DNA of 64,000 bases from Acidimicrobiales bacterium (GTDB lineage Bacteria; Actinomycetota; Acidimicrobiia; Acidimicrobiales; Aldehydirespiratoraceae), in NCBI GenBank assembly GCA_029247365.1, contig JAQWLJ010000038.1, forward strand, positions 1 to 64,000. The letters are read 5' to 3'. The position numbers and the translations under genes are program-made. Below the pieces are notes generated by a model that saw nothing but the letters and a program-made list of their open reading frames with translations, ran no database searches and was not told the DNA's origin. Shown one piece after another: positions 17,229 through 26,880 of the stretch; position 1 is the stretch's first letter; every line of letters begins with the position of its first letter.

Positions 17229-20200
17229 GAGTCGTGGAGGTTATCGGGCCGATCAGGGCTGTCGGGGATCAGGTCGGCCATCGCGTCGACCAGTTGGTCA
17301 ACGGCGGCACCCCGCTTCTTCTGCATCGGCAGCTGCAGTTGGCCGACGGCGTCCTTGTAAACGGCCGCGTTGCCCGAACCCTTGCCCGAGTACAGACGTT
17401 CCATTCGCACCTGGCGACTATCGGGCAAGTGAACCGGCGACAGTCGGGCGATGTGATCAGGCCCACCGAAACCAGGCCCCTTCGTGACGGTGATCTCCCG
17501 AACGCCGGTTCGAACACACTCGGCCCGCAATCGACCGACCTGCAACAGCGCCTCGGCTGGCGGCGGGATGGGACCAAACCGATCGAGCCACTCGGCGCGG
17601 ACGTCGGCGAGCTGCTCGTGCGTCTCGATAGACGCAAGCCGACGGTACGCCTCGAGCCGGTTGGTCTCTTTCAGCACGTAGTCGTCGGGTAGGTGTGCAT
17701 TGCCCGGAACCTCGATGGCTATCTCCACGGGCTTATTCGGCTTTTCGCCCCGCAGCTCCCCAACCGCCTCGGTGACCATCTGGCAGTAAAGGTCGTAGCC
17801 GACAGCTGCGATGTGACCCGACTGACCGGTACCGAGAAGATTGCCTGCACCACGAATCTCGAGGTCGCGCATGGCGATGCGGAAACCGGAGCCGAGCTCG
17901 GTCGCCTCACCGATCGTCTTGAGCCGCTCGTAGGCCTCCTCGCTCAGAATCTGATCGCGCGGGTGGAACAGATAGGCGTACGCCCGCTGGCCGGCTCGCC
18001 CGACACGGCCGCGCAGTTGGTGCAGTTGGCCGAGGCCAAGGAGATCGGCGCGGTCGACAACGAGGGTGTTGACCGTGGGCATATCGATGCCCGATTCAAT
18101 GATGGTGGTGCACACCAGGACGTCGTACTGACCTTCCCAGAAGTCAATCACCACCCGTTCGAGCGTTCCTTCATCCATCTGGCCGTGAGCGATCGCAATC
18201 CTGGCCTCCGGCACAAGATCGCGGATGCTGGCCGCAACGTGCTCAATGTCGCGCACCCGATTGTGCACGAAGAACACCTGACCCTCTCGCAACAACTCGC
18301 GGCGAATCGCTTCGGCGACCGGCTGCTCGTCATACTCCCCAACGTAGGTAAGGATCGGCTGGCGGTCGGCGGGCGCCGTGTTGAGCAGCGACATGTCGCG
18401 GATACCGGTGAGGCTCATCTCCATCGTGCGGGGAATGGGCGTCGCCGTGAGCGTGAGCACGTCGACGTCGTGACGTAACTCCTTGATCTGCTCCTTGTGC
18501 GATACGCCGAACCGTTGCTCCTCGTCGACGACAAGCAGGCCGAGGTTCTTGAACGCCACACCGTCACTCAGAAGTCGATGCGTACCGATCACAAGATCAA
18601 CCGAACCGTCCCGGAGACCATCGATGACCTCCCTGGCCTGTTTGTTGGTGAGGAACCGGCTCAGCACCTCAACCCGGATCGGATACGCGGCCATGCGCTC
18701 AGAGAACGTGGTGAAGTGCTGCTGGGCGAGCAGCGTGGTCGGCACCAGCACTGCAGCCTGCTTGCCCCCCTGGATCGCCTTGAACGCAGCACGGAGCGCG
18801 ATCTCGGTCTTCCCGAACCCGACATCACCCACGACGAGCCGGTCCATCGGCGTGGGCTGCTCCATGTCCCCTTTGACGTCGATGATTGCGTTGATCTGAT
18901 CGGTGGTCTCCTGGAAGGGGAATGACGCCTCAAATTCACGCTGCCAGGGTGTATCGAGTTCGAACGGGTGACCCGGCGTGGTGACGCGGCGCTGGTACAG
19001 CACCACAAGTTCCTGCGCGATCTCCTGGACCGCTGATCGCACTTTCGCTTTGGTCTGATTCCAGTCGGCGCCGCCCATCTTCGACAGCGTCGGGGTGTCG
19101 CCACCCGTGTAGTGACGGACCGACTCGATCTGGTCGGACGGCACGTAGAGCTTGTCTCCGCCGCGGTACTCCAGCAGCAGATAGTCGCGCTCGTTGCCGC
19201 CGATCGCTCGCGTGACCATCCCACCGAACCGGGCCACACCATGCTGGTGATGCACGACGAAGGAGCCTTCGCGGAGGTCCTCGAAGAACCGCTGTGTGTC
19301 GCGCTTACGCCGCCGCGATGGGCGGTGCGTGCGACGCCGTCCAGTGAGGTCGGACTCTGCGAGTACCGCCAGTTTGACGTCGGGCAGCACGACGCCGCGA
19401 TCGATCGGGGCCACGACTACGCCACCGGTACGCGCCCGGTCGGCGGCGGTGAAGGAGACGCCGTGATCGGTCAACAGCGAGGCGAGTCGCTGCGCGCTCG
19501 CCTCACCGTCGGCGGCAACAACGACGGTGTACTCGTCATCGAGCAACGACCGTATCTGTTTGGCAGTCGGTGTCAGATCGCCGACCACCGGTTCCCAGCC
19601 GGTGGCTGCGACGACCGGGGTAGACGGCTGGTCAGGCGTCGCAAGCACCGACCAGGCGGCGGCGTCACTACGCGCAAGCAGCCGGTCAAATGGCAGATGG
19701 AGGCGGTGGACCTCGTCGGCATCGACGTCCCAGGTACGGGCGAGGGAGGATGCAAGGTCGGCCTCCTCTGCAATGATCTCGGCCGCACGGTCACGGACCC
19801 GGCGGGGCTCCACGAACGCAACGAGACCGTCGCTCCCAATCAGATCGGTGAGGAGATGCTCACCGTCGACAAGCCATGGCAACCACGACTCCATACCGTC
19901 GAAGAGCGTTCCATCGGCAAAGCGGTCCCACTGCTCGCGTCCCCACGGCTCTTCCCCAACCAATTCCGCAGCCCGAGCCTGACGTTGCTCAGTCGGCCGG
20001 AACTCGCGGCACGGGTAGATCACCGCCTCCTCGATGCCCACGGTCGAACGCTGGTCAGCAACCGCAAACTCGGTCAACCGATCGACCTCATCGCCCCACA
20101 GATCGATCCTGACCGGGGCATCGGCGGTGCTCGGGTACACGTCAACAATTGAGCCACGCACGGCGACCTCACCCCGGTGCTCAACCTGGCCCTCGCGTCG

Positions 20201-20704
20201 ATAGCCGAGCATGACCAGTCGCTCGACAAGCTCGACTGGGTCGATCTGGTTTCCAGGGCGAACGACGATCGGTTCGATCGCGGCTGCCGGGTCGATGCGC
20301 TGCACCAACGCTCGAGCAGATGCCACAACGAGGGCAGGCAGATGTTCGGAACCAAGGCGGTGGAGCACGCGAAGGCGCTGACCCATCGTCTCGACGCCCG
20401 GACTCACCCGCTCGAATGGCAATGTTTCCCACGCCGGGAAGTGCAGGACCCGATCGGCGCCGAGCACCGCAGCAGCATCGCTGGCGAGTCGTTCGGCCTC
20501 GGCTTGGGTGGGGGTCCCGACCAGCACCGGCCGACGATCCGACGCCGCAACCAGGCCGGCGAGCACCAGCGCGCGACCGGCATCACCGATCACAATGACC
20601 GGCTCGCGGCGCCCGAGAGCCGCGTCGATCGAGGGCTCGTCGCTGAGCCGGTCGAGAAGGTCGCCGAGAGGGGCGCGGCGCGAGCCGGCGTCAGAGTTGG
20701 TCAC
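17225..20704 (-). CDS. mfd: Transcription-repair coupling factor
   Basis: This 1159-residue Mfd displaces stalled RNA polymerase and recruits UvrA to lesions. It has the UvrB-like N-part (from about 25), the RNAP-interaction domain ([34 protein letters not shown] around 480-535), the RecG-like helicase with Walker [17 protein letters not shown] and the [10 protein letters not shown] DExx box, and the C-terminal TRCF domain. It stands 5 bases after pth and starts the mfd-SurA-like-mazG run. Length and order are normal. Confidence 0.98.
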   Translation of the reverse strand: MTNSDAGSRRAPLGDLLDRLSDEPSIDAALGRREPVIVIGDAGRALVLAGLVAASDRRPVLVGTPTQAEAERLASDAAAVLGADRVLHFPAWETLPFERVSPGVETMGQRLRVLHRLGSEHLPALVVASARALVQRIDPAAAIEPIVVRPGNQIDPVELVERLVMLGYRREGQVEHRGEVAVRGSIVDVYPSTADAPVRIDLWGDEVDRLTEFAVADQRSTVGIEEAVIYPCREFRPTEQRQARAAELVGEEPWGREQWDRFADGTLFDGMESWLPWLVDGEHLLTDLIGSDGLVAFVEPRRVRDRAAEIIAEEADLASSLARTWDVDADEVHRLHLPFDRLLARSDAAAWSVLATPDQPSTPVVAATGWEPVVGDLTPTAKQIRSLLDDEYTVVVAADGEASAQRLASLLTDHGVSFTAADRARTGGVVVAPIDRGVVLPDVKLAVLAESDLTGRRRTHRPSRRRKRDTQRFFEDLREGSFVVHHQHGVARFGGMVTRAIGGNERDYLLLEYRGGDKLYVPSDQIESVRHYTGGDTPTLSKMGGADWNQTKAKVRSAVQEIAQELVVLYQRRVTTPGHPFELDTPWQREFEASFPFQETTDQINAIIDVKGDMEQPTPMDRLVVGDVGFGKTEIALRAAFKAIQGGKQAAVLVPTTLLAQQHFTTFSERMAAYPIRVEVLSRFLTNKQAREVIDGLRDGSVDLVIGTHRLLSDGVAFKNLGLLVVDEEQRFGVSHKEQIKELRHDVDVLTLTATPIPRTMEMSLTGIRDMSLLNTAPADRQPILTYVGEYDEQPVAEAIRRELLREGQVFFVHNRVRDIEHVAASIRDLVPEARIAIAHGQMDEGTLERVVIDFWEGQYDVLVCTTIIESGIDMPTVNTLVVDRADLLGLGQLHQLRGRVGRAGQRAYAYLFHPRDQILSEEAYERLKTIGEATELGSGFRIAMRDLEIRGAGNLLGTGQSGHIAAVGYDLYCQMVTEAVGELRGEKPNKPVEIAIEVPGNAHLPDDYVLKETNRLEAYRRLASIETHEQLADVRAEWLDRFGPIPPPAEALLQVGRLRAECVRTGVREITVTKGPGFGGPDHIARLSPVHLPDSRQVRMERLYSGKGSGNAAVYKDAVGQLQLPMQKKRGAAVDQLVDAMADLIPDSPDRPDNLHDS

Positions 20705-20709
20705 AGAGA

Positions 20710-21321
20710 TCAGCGGCTGTTGAAGCGGTTCATCGTGGCTTCGATGTCAGAAACGGCCAGGTACTCCACCGCATCAGCGGCATCGGCCACAATCCTCTCC
20801 AGAAGTGGACGCTCTGCGCGTGAGGGCCGCTTCAACACCCAGTCGCGGCCCGTCATCGTGCCGCTCTCGGGCTTGCCGACCCCGACCCGAAGCCGGGAGA
20901 ACACGTCGGAACGCAGATGCGCGCGGATCGACTTGAGACCGTTGTTCCCCGCCAACCCACCACCGATCTTCAGCTTCATTCGGCCAACGGGCAGATCGAG
21001 CTCGTCGTGGACAACGAGCAGGCGCGAAACGTCGATAATCCCGTGGCGCTGGACGAGCGCCCCCGCAGCCCGGCCTGCCTCGTTGTAGAACGTGATCGGA
21101 ACGGCGACCGCGACAAGCTTGTCGCCAATTCGAATGACGTCGCTCTCGGCGTGGTCTCGCTTCCCACGACGAAGCCGCCCGCCATGACGGCGAACGAGCT
21201 CATCGACAACCCAGAATCCCGCGTTGTGACGAGTCTTCGCGTACTGCTCGCCGGGGTTGCCGAGGCCAATGACCAAAAGGTCGGCCGGCGCACCGGATCG
21301 TTCGTGTTTGCGCCGCACCAT
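20710..21321 (-). CDS. pth: Peptidyl-tRNA hydrolase
   Basis: This 203-residue Pth recycles peptidyl-tRNAs dropped from ribosomes. Signatures: LLVIGLGNPGEQYAKTRHNA with the catalytic His of 'TRHNAGF', VHDELDLPVGRMKLKIGGG and AGNNGLKSI. A short, basic N-terminal extension (MVRRKHERSGA) precedes the core. It sits between rplY and mfd, 20 bases after rplY, as in mycobacteria. Confidence 0.96.
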   Translation of the reverse strand: MVRRKHERSGAPADLLVIGLGNPGEQYAKTRHNAGFWVVDELVRRHGGRLRRGKRDHAESDVIRIGDKLVAVAVPITFYNEAGRAAGALVQRHGIIDVSRLLVVHDELDLPVGRMKLKIGGGLAGNNGLKSIRAHLRSDVFSRLRVGVGKPESGTMTGRDWVLKRPSRAERPLLERIVADAADAVEYLAVSDIEATMNRFNSR

Positions 21322-21341
21322 CTCTCGGGCGGGCCGGAGGA

Positions 21342-22010
21342 TCAGCCCTCGTCGCCGTCGGCGTCGTCGGCGTCGGCTTCTGCCGCGCCGCCTTCGCCCT
21401 CTACACCCTCGCCAGCCTCGGCTGCTTCAGCCTGCCGCATAGCCTCACGAGTGGAGCGGGTGATCAGCGCGATTGCGACAGTTTCCTCCGGGTCCATCAC
21501 ACTCTCGGCACCGGCCGGCAGCGAGATGTCGCTGACCTTGATGGTTTCGCCGAGCTCAAGATCGGTGACGTCGATAACGATCTGCTGGGGGGCATCAGCG
21601 GGCCGGACCGACACGGTAATCGTGTACATCGACTGGTCGATCATGCCGTCGTACATCGTGACGTTGCGAGCCTCGCCTTCAAGGACGATGGGGACCTCAA
21701 CCTCGATCATCTGATCCTCGGTGACGCGCATGAAGTCAACGTGGACGACGTCACGACGCACAGGATGACGCTGCAAGTCCTTCACGACCGCCAGCAACTG
21801 GTCGCCGTCAATGTCGAGGGTGACGAGTGCGTTGAGACCGAGGTCGGTGGTGAGCACCTCGCGGAGCTCTGGCCACTCGACGGAGACGGTGACGGGGTCG
21901 ATGCCCAGGCCGTATACAACGGCAGGGACCTTGCCTTCACGACGGAGACGACGTGAGGGGCGGGAGCCTTCCATGCGCCCGGTTTCGGCGCTCAGCAGCA
22001 GTTCAGACAT
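21342..22010 (-). CDS. rplY: 50S ribosomal protein bL25 (CTC form)
   Basis: This 222-residue bL25 of the long TL5/CTC type binds 5S rRNA: N-terminal 5S-binding domain (LSAETGRMEGSRPSRRLRRE, VPAVVYGLG) and C-terminal beta domain (VEVPIVLEGEARNV), ending in a strongly acidic low-complexity tail of Glu, Ala, Gly and Asp. I start it at ATG 22010, where AGGAG stands about 9 bases upstream; the longer open frame has no family similarity. It is upstream of pth. Confidence 0.95.
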   Translation of the reverse strand: MSELLLSAETGRMEGSRPSRRLRREGKVPAVVYGLGIDPVTVSVEWPELREVLTTDLGLNALVTLDIDGDQLLAVVKDLQRHPVRRDVVHVDFMRVTEDQMIEVEVPIVLEGEARNVTMYDGMIDQSMYTITVSVRPADAPQQIVIDVTDLELGETIKVSDISLPAGAESVMDPEETVAIALITRSTREAMRQAEAAEAGEGVEGEGGAAEADADDADGDEG

Positions 22011-22105
22011 GGGATTCGGCTCCTGAAAGGGCACGGTGAAAAAGAAGGGACCCGGACACGGGCCGACCCACAACGTTATCGGGGGCGACGTGTTGCGCCA
22101 CCGAC

Positions 22106-23089
22106 CTACGCCAAATGGTTGCCGCCGAAGATCTCGCTGACGGAGGTGTCTTCGAACACGGCGGCGATTGCCTGGGCAATGATCGGTGCCACCGAGAGCA
22201 CCGTGATCTTGTCGGCACGTTTCTCGCTTGGGAGTGGCAGGGTGTCGGTGACAAGCACGGTCTCGACCGGCGCGTTCTTGAGACGGTCGATCGCGGGGCC
22301 AGAGAACACGCCATGCGTGGTTGCGATGATGATCTTCTTGGCTCCGTGCTCGTGCAAGAGTTCGGCCGCAGCACAGATCGTGCCACCGGTGTCGATCATG
22401 TCGTCAATCAGGACGCAGGTACGGCCTTGTACCTCGCCGATGATCTCCTTGGCCTCGACCGTGTTCATCTCTTCGGTCGAACGACGTTTGTGGACGTAGG
22501 CGAGATCGGCGTCGAGCAGGTTGGTGTAGCGCTCAGCGACCTTCATGCGCCCGGCATCAGGTGACACGATGGTCATGTCGCCCTCGTGGAGCTCGCTGAG
22601 ATAGTCGATCAAGACGGGCATGGCCGTGAGGTGATCGACGGGGCCGTCGAAGAAGCCTTGAATCTGTCCTGAGTGCAAGTCGACCGAGATCAGCCGGTCG
22701 GCACCCGCACTCTGGAAGAGGTCGGCGATCAAACGGGCGGTGATGGGCTCGCGACCCGATGCCTTGCGGTCCTGACGGGAGTAGCCGTAGAACGGTGCGA
22801 CCGCCGTAATGCGCTTAGCCGAGGCGCGCTTCGCTGCGTCAACCATGATCAGGTGTTCCATGATCTGGTCATTGATCGATCGACCGTTCCACTCGGTGTG
22901 GGTCTGGACGATGAACACGTCCGACCCGCGAATCGACTCGCCGTACTTCACGTGGATCTCGCCGTTCGCGAACTCCGCGATGTTGGGGGTCCCCATCCCA
23001 ACGTTGAGTTCGTTACAGATATCGGTGGCGAGCTCTTGTGTGGCCCGCCCCGCGACGATGTGAAGCTTTTTGTGATTGAGCAGTTGCAT
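22106..23089 (-). CDS. prs: Ribose-phosphate pyrophosphokinase (PRPP synthetase)
   Basis: This 327-residue enzyme makes PRPP from ribose 5-phosphate and ATP for purine, pyrimidine, His and NAD synthesis and for the phosphoribosyltransferase Upp encoded later in the window. Motifs: ELNVGMGTPNIAEFANGEI, DLHSGQIQGFFDGPVDHL, and the PRPP loop VLIDDMIDTGGTI. The ATG at 23089 starts the conserved region; the longer open frame to 23224 is only the translated tRNA-Gln gene. In mycobacteria prs is paired with glmU; no glmU lies beside it here. Confidence 0.97.
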   Translation of the reverse strand: MQLLNHKKLHIVAGRATQELATDICNELNVGMGTPNIAEFANGEIHVKYGESIRGSDVFIVQTHTEWNGRSINDQIMEHLIMVDAAKRASAKRITAVAPFYGYSRQDRKASGREPITARLIADLFQSAGADRLISVDLHSGQIQGFFDGPVDHLTAMPVLIDYLSELHEGDMTIVSPDAGRMKVAERYTNLLDADLAYVHKRRSTEEMNTVEAKEIIGEVQGRTCVLIDDMIDTGGTICAAAELLHEHGAKKIIIATTHGVFSGPAIDRLKNAPVETVLVTDTLPLPSEKRADKITVLSVAPIIAQAIAAVFEDTSVSEIFGGNHLA

Positions 23090-23147
23090 CCCGTAGCCCT
23101 TGACTCGCGTCCCAGGCGCAGCATACGGCGCGCGTTCGCCGCGCGAG

Positions 23148-23223
23148 TGGCTGGCCCGGCAGGACTCGAACCTGCAACATCCGGCTCCAAAGGCCGGCGT
23201 TCTACCAATTGAACTACGGGCCA
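23148..23223 (-). tRNA. tRNA-Gln (anticodon UUG), CCA encoded
   Basis: The reverse strand folds as a complete cloverleaf: acceptor TGGCCCG/CGGGCCA, D-stem GTTC/GAAC, anticodon stem CCGGC/GCCGG around loop CTTTGGA (anticodon TTG), T-stem GCAGG/CCTGC with TTCGAGT loop, discriminator G (23151) and genomic CCA (23150-23148). It lies 58 bases upstream of prs and may be co-transcribed with it. Confidence 0.95.
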
Positions 23224-23235
23224 CTGCGCTGCGTC

Positions 23236-23241
23236 ACCGTA
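23236..23241 (-). promoter_or_regulatory. -10 hexamer of tRNA-Gln
   Basis: TACGGT on the reverse strand lies 12 bases before the mature tRNA 5' end, consistent with a -10 box and a few-base precursor. The rest of 23242-23511 shows no gene on either strand. Confidence 0.45.
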
Positions 23242-23511
23242 GCGGCCACCGACGCTCAGCGGCACACCGATTGAACCGGTCGGCCCGCCGCAGCCCGAAA
23301 CGTCACCGCGGCACACGGATCTGGGTCCAACCCGACGGGGCCGACGCAAAGATCAGGTCGAGAGTCACAAACGGTCTGCAAGTGGTGAGCGCACGGCGAT
23401 GTCGGAGTCGCTGGTCGCCCCGTTCGGCGTCGAGCGGCGGCACCGGTTACGCCCACCTCCAGAAGCCGTGAAGGGTGGCGCTCCGACGCGAAGCCGGTAG
23501 CGTCGGCTGCC

Positions 23512-23601
23512 GTGGGTTCACTCATCAAGAAGCGCCGCAAGCGCATGCGCAAGAAGAAACACAAGAAGATGCTCCGAAGGACCCGTCACCAGCGGAAGTA
23601 A
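23512..23601 (+). CDS. Small ribosomal protein bS22 (AURKAIP1/COX24 domain)
   Basis: This 29-residue, extremely basic protein (GSLIKKRRKRMRKKKHKKML, then RRTRHQRK) is almost identical in pattern to the mycobacterial 30S protein bS22, which was first seen in cryo-EM maps. It is too short for ordinary gene calling. The GTG start at 23512 is supported by TAGCGT 8 bases upstream (23498-23503). It stands alone on the forward strand, convergent with ispE. Confidence 0.9.
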   Translation: MGSLIKKRRKRMRKKKHKKMLRRTRHQRK

Positions 23602-23653
23602 GGCCTTGCGGTCACCGCCTTTCGCCGTCCGCTCCCTTCCTTTCCTTCGACGA

Positions 23654-24373
23654 TCAGTCCGTCGGCCACTGAGCCGGCACCGCTTTCGCAACGCGCCCAG
23701 CCTCCGGGTGGGCGCCGTGGACGAACCACGTTGACCCGCTCCCGGCAAGACGAGGCCGCTGACCAGTTGCGTCGGCCAGTTCATCGCGCCAACGCGCCAG
23801 TTCTGGCGCAACGACGAGGGCAGCCGGCTCGAGGTCATTGCCGTTATCACCCGTAGGGCCGCCCATCTCGTCCCACGCGTTGTACACGACGGGAGTCGAG
23901 CAGAACACAGGCGGCGAGACGAGCGTGAAGGTCTGCTCGACGAAGGGGAGAGAATCGATGATCTCGCCAATGCCGGTCACCTGCGCCCGCCCGCCAACCA
24001 AACAAAACGCCACGTCGGCACCCAGGCCAGCCGCCGCCTCGAGGTCGATGAACCCCGCCCAGCGCAGGATCGCCGCAGCATCAGAGGACCCTCCGCCGAG
24101 TCCCGCCCCAGCAGGGATGTCCTTGTAGATCGTGACCGCGGCATCACGGTCGACCAGCCGAAGCGCTTGGGTGACGAGGTTGTCGTCGTCAAGACCAATG
24201 CTCTCAGCCCCAGCCCGTCCCTCGATCGTGAGCTCCGAACCGTTGCGGAGCTCAAGGGTGTCGTGGAAATCGAGAGAGACCATCTCGGCGTCGACGAGGT
24301 GATAGCCGTCATCACGCACTCCGGTCACGCGGAGGCTCAGCGTCAACTTCGCAGGGGCCACGAGTCGGATCAC
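23654..24373 (-). CDS. ispE: 4-diphosphocytidyl-2-C-methyl-D-erythritol kinase
   Basis: This 239-residue GHMP kinase of the MEP isoprenoid pathway shows the N-terminal VAPAKLTLSLRVTGVRDDGYH, the ATP loop DIPAGAGLGGGSSDAAAILR and the C-terminal ARLAGSGSTWFV-like GHMP motif (PRLAGSGSTWFVHG). It is slightly short for IspE. The GTG at 24373 has TAGTCT 6 bases upstream in an element shared with the divergent metallo-beta-lactamase gene. It is the ispE expected next to rsmA and rpf in actinobacteria. Confidence 0.95.
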   Translation of the reverse strand: MIRLVAPAKLTLSLRVTGVRDDGYHLVDAEMVSLDFHDTLELRNGSELTIEGRAGAESIGLDDDNLVTQALRLVDRDAAVTIYKDIPAGAGLGGGSSDAAAILRWAGFIDLEAAAGLGADVAFCLVGGRAQVTGIGEIIDSLPFVEQTFTLVSPPVFCSTPVVYNAWDEMGGPTGDNGNDLEPAALVVAPELARWRDELADATGQRPRLAGSGSTWFVHGAHPEAGRVAKAVPAQWPTD

Positions 24374-24379
24374 GCCCGC

Positions 24380-24389
24380 AGACTACGGT
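24380..24389. promoter_or_regulatory. Bidirectional -10 element with shared TA
   Basis: AGACTACGGT gives TAGTCT on the reverse strand (24385-24380), 6 bases before ispE GTG 24373, and TACGGT on the forward strand (24384-24389), 7 bases before ATG 24397. The two share TA at 24384-24385, the same arrangement as at 10695-10704. Confidence 0.6.
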
Positions 24390-24396
24390 GCTCTTC

Positions 24397-25356
24397 ATGG
24401 CGCAGCTCGGCACCCGCCCCTACGAACACGGCCTCCTCGACCTCGGCAGCGACAACTACGCGTGGCTACAGCCCGACGGCGGTTGGGGCTGGAGCAATGC
24501 CGGCCTGATCGTCGACGGCGACCAGGCGCTCCTCATCGACACCCTCTTCGACCTACCGCTGACCCACGCGATGCTCGACTCGATCTCCGCTGCGCTTCCC
24601 GGCGTCGACATCACGACGCTCGTCAACACCCACAGTAACGGCGACCACTGCAACGGCAACGAGTTAGTGCACGGCGCAGAGATCATCTGCTCGGTCACCG
24701 CCGCCGAAGAGATGGCGCACGAGAGCCCCGAGATGATGGCCGGGCTACTGCGGGCCGCCCCCGAAATGGGAGTCATGGGTGAGTTCTTTCTGCACTGTTT
24801 CGAACAATTCCAGTTCGCGGGAATCAACCGACCCGACCCCGATACGACCTTTACCGGCGAGATCACCAGAACGGTCGGCGACACCATGGTCAACCTGGTC
24901 GAGGTCGGCCCCGCGCACACCGGTGGCGATGTCTTGGTTCACGTCCCGGGCCGCTCCACCACCTACACCGGCGACATCTTGTTCGTCGAAGGACATCCAA
25001 TCTTGTGGGCCGGATCGATCCCCGACCTCCTCCAAGCCCTCGATCAGATCGTCGCGTGGAATCCAGAAACGATCGTTCCAGGTCACGGACCAATTACCGA
25101 TCTTGCCGGTGTGGCCGAGATCCGTTCGTACTTCGAGTACTGCCACACCGAGGCACGACGCTGCTTCGACGCGGGAATGGACATCGCGACCGCAGCTACC
25201 CGGGTCTCGCTCGACAAATACGCGAACTGGGGTGATCCCGAGCGGATCATCACCATTCTCGACAGCTGTTACCGCGAGTTCGGGCACGTTGCCCAACCGT
25301 CGGAGATCACCGACCTCTTCGGCCAGATGGCAACCGTTTGGGCCGCCGGCCGCTAG
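24397..25356 (+). CDS. Metallo-beta-lactamase-fold hydrolase
   Basis: This 319-residue MBL-fold protein has the metal-binding motif NTHSNGDHCNGNE, where the first position of the common HxHxDH reads H-S-N-G-D-H, so the second His is an Asn. Further ligands: EVGPAHTGGDVLVHVPGRST, TGDILF and VPGHGPITD. With a C-terminal helical tail this resembles the broad 'MBL-fold hydrolase' group near cyclase/lactonase types; the substrate is unknown. It interrupts the ispE-rsmA adjacency of the core block, and its TAG shares CTAG with the convergent rsmA stop. Confidence 0.82.
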   Translation: MAQLGTRPYEHGLLDLGSDNYAWLQPDGGWGWSNAGLIVDGDQALLIDTLFDLPLTHAMLDSISAALPGVDITTLVNTHSNGDHCNGNELVHGAEIICSVTAAEEMAHESPEMMAGLLRAAPEMGVMGEFFLHCFEQFQFAGINRPDPDTTFTGEITRTVGDTMVNLVEVGPAHTGGDVLVHVPGRSTTYTGDILFVEGHPILWAGSIPDLLQALDQIVAWNPETIVPGHGPITDLAGVAEIRSYFEYCHTEARRCFDAGMDIATAATRVSLDKYANWGDPERIITILDSCYREFGHVAQPSEITDLFGQMATVWAAGR

Positions 25357-26171
25357 GCACCGGGCCGGGCCGCAGCGAGACGGTCCCAGTCGAAGAGCGT
25401 CAGCGTCTCGGGGCGGGCTGTCGGGTCAACCCCCGCGCCGCTGATTGCCGCTTCGTCGAGCAGGCCGCTCAGCGACTTACGAATCATTTTGCGGCGCTGG
25501 TTGTATGCGGCGCGAACCAGCGGCTCGATCTCGGAGAAAGCAGCGTCGATCAACGGCTCCACATGCCGGTTGATCCGCACGAGGGCCGAGTCAACACGGG
25601 GCCTCGGGTGAAACACCGTCGGTGGGACCCGCCCGACGATCTCGGCCTCACCGTGAAAGGTCACGAGCACCGACGGAATACCGATAGCTGAGTCGCCTGG
25701 CATGGCGACGAGGCGCTCGGCGACCTCGAACTGAACCATCACGAGCATCGACTCGATCTTCGGAACATCGCGGAGCAAGTCGAGTACCAGCGGTGTTGCG
25801 ACGTTGTAAGGCAGGTTCGCAACGAGCGACCACGAGTCGGCGGCAGCGAGAACCGTGTTCCAGTCGACCTGCAGGGCATCACCCTCGACGATCTCCACGT
25901 CGAGGCCCTCGATGACCTCACGCAAGACCGGCACGAGTTCGTCGTCCATTTCGATTGCGGTCACGCGAGCACCGACCTCGAGCAACGCCAGCGTGAGCGA
26001 ACCGAGGCCCGGTCCGATCTCAACCACCGGATCACCCACCCCTACACCGCTGAGCAAAGCGATCTTGCGGACCGTGTTGGGGTCGACCACGAAGTTCTGA
26101 CCGAGCGCTTTGCGGGCTGCAAGGCCGTGGCGGTCGAGAAGCGCTCGGATATCAGCACCGGAATGCGTCAC
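25353..26171 (-). CDS. rsmA: 16S rRNA (adenine1518/1519-N6)-dimethyltransferase
   Basis: This 272-residue KsgA/RsmA dimethylates two adenines near the 3' end of 16S rRNA late in 30S assembly. Signatures: HGLAARKALGQNFVVDP, SAM loop VVEIGPGLGSLTLALLE, EMDDELVPVLRE and the catalytic NLPYNVATPLVLD. The GTG at 26171 overlaps the TGA of the Rpf-like gene (GTGA), which also marks the family N-terminus; the longer ATG at 26201 is not needed. Confidence 0.96.
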   Translation of the reverse strand: MTHSGADIRALLDRHGLAARKALGQNFVVDPNTVRKIALLSGVGVGDPVVEIGPGLGSLTLALLEVGARVTAIEMDDELVPVLREVIEGLDVEIVEGDALQVDWNTVLAAADSWSLVANLPYNVATPLVLDLLRDVPKIESMLVMVQFEVAERLVAMPGDSAIGIPSVLVTFHGEAEIVGRVPPTVFHPRPRVDSALVRINRHVEPLIDAAFSEIEPLVRAAYNQRRKMIRKSLSGLLDEAAISGAGVDPTARPETLTLFDWDRLAAARPGA

Positions 26172-26800
26172 GACAGCAGGTAGACGCCGCAGTGTGGCCA
26201 CGGCCTGGCACCCTGGCGCTCGTACAAGGCTTGGGCGTGCGCGTCTTGGTCAGCGACAGACGCCGTGATGGGATCGACCCCCGCCAGGGCTGGGTTGGCA
26301 AAGCTCGCCACCCAGTCCCACGTCGCCTGCGAAAATTGGTACGCCCCTCGGTATCGGCCACTCGGGCTGACCGCGTCATAGCGCCCACCAGACTCACAGT
26401 TCCGAAGTGCGGCCCACTGTTCGAGCGTGGGGCCACCTGGAGGCGGCGAAGTCGTCGTCGAGGATTCGATTGAGGCCACCGCAGCGGTCGTGGTCGTCGT
26501 TGTGGTGGTCGACGGTGGGGCCGTCGTGGTGATCGCGACGCGAAGTGCCTCCGCAGCAGCCTCCTCTGCGGCCTCGCGCTCGGCGGCTTCACGGCCGAGT
26601 TCTTCGGCCCGGACAAGATCGGCGGCACGGCGTTCGTTGCTCGCCGTGGCCCAAGCGGTGGCGCGTTCGCTGAAGCTGGCAACGTCGACACCGAGCACGA
26701 TGGTCGACTGAGCGGCTGCGGGCGCGATCCAAAGTGCCAAGACGGCGGTCATCGCAGCCGCCCACAACCCGGCGCGCTCACGCCTCTCGTTTCTGGCCAT
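26168..26800 (-). CDS. Resuscitation-promoting-factor-like secreted transglycosylase
   Basis: This 210-residue protein has a signal peptide (residues 1-31, ending IAPAAAQ), an Ala/Glu/Arg-rich coiled region (about 45-90), a poly-Thr linker (TTTTTTTT), and a C-terminal Rpf domain (WAALRNCESGGRYDAVSPSG, YRGAYQFSQATWDWVA, ending near PWPHCG). The catalytic Glu is the one in NCESGG. Rpf proteins cleave peptidoglycan glycan strands and stimulate growth of dormant actinobacteria. ATG 26800 has TACCGT 6 bases upstream. As in mycobacteria (rpfB-ksgA), rsmA follows directly. Confidence 0.9.
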   Translation of the reverse strand: MARNERRERAGLWAAAMTAVLALWIAPAAAQSTIVLGVDVASFSERATAWATASNERRAADLVRAEELGREAAEREAAEEAAAEALRVAITTTAPPSTTTTTTTTAAVASIESSTTTSPPPGGPTLEQWAALRNCESGGRYDAVSPSGRYRGAYQFSQATWDWVASFANPALAGVDPITASVADQDAHAQALYERQGARPWPHCGVYLLS

Positions 26801-26880
26801 GAGAAAACGGTACGGCCGTCGTAACACAAATGCAATGTTGCGTCATTCCTCCTCGGATTGACGCCCCAGATCCACACCCC

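Noticed and set aside
19112-20152. A 346-codon forward open frame inside mfd
   Set aside because: Antisense shadow of mfd, which is continuous and has all helicase motifs.
23090-23224. N-terminal extension of PRPP synthetase (MARSSIGRTPAFGAGCCRF)
   Set aside because: This is the tRNA-Gln gene read as protein; it includes the anticodon and T-loop sequence.
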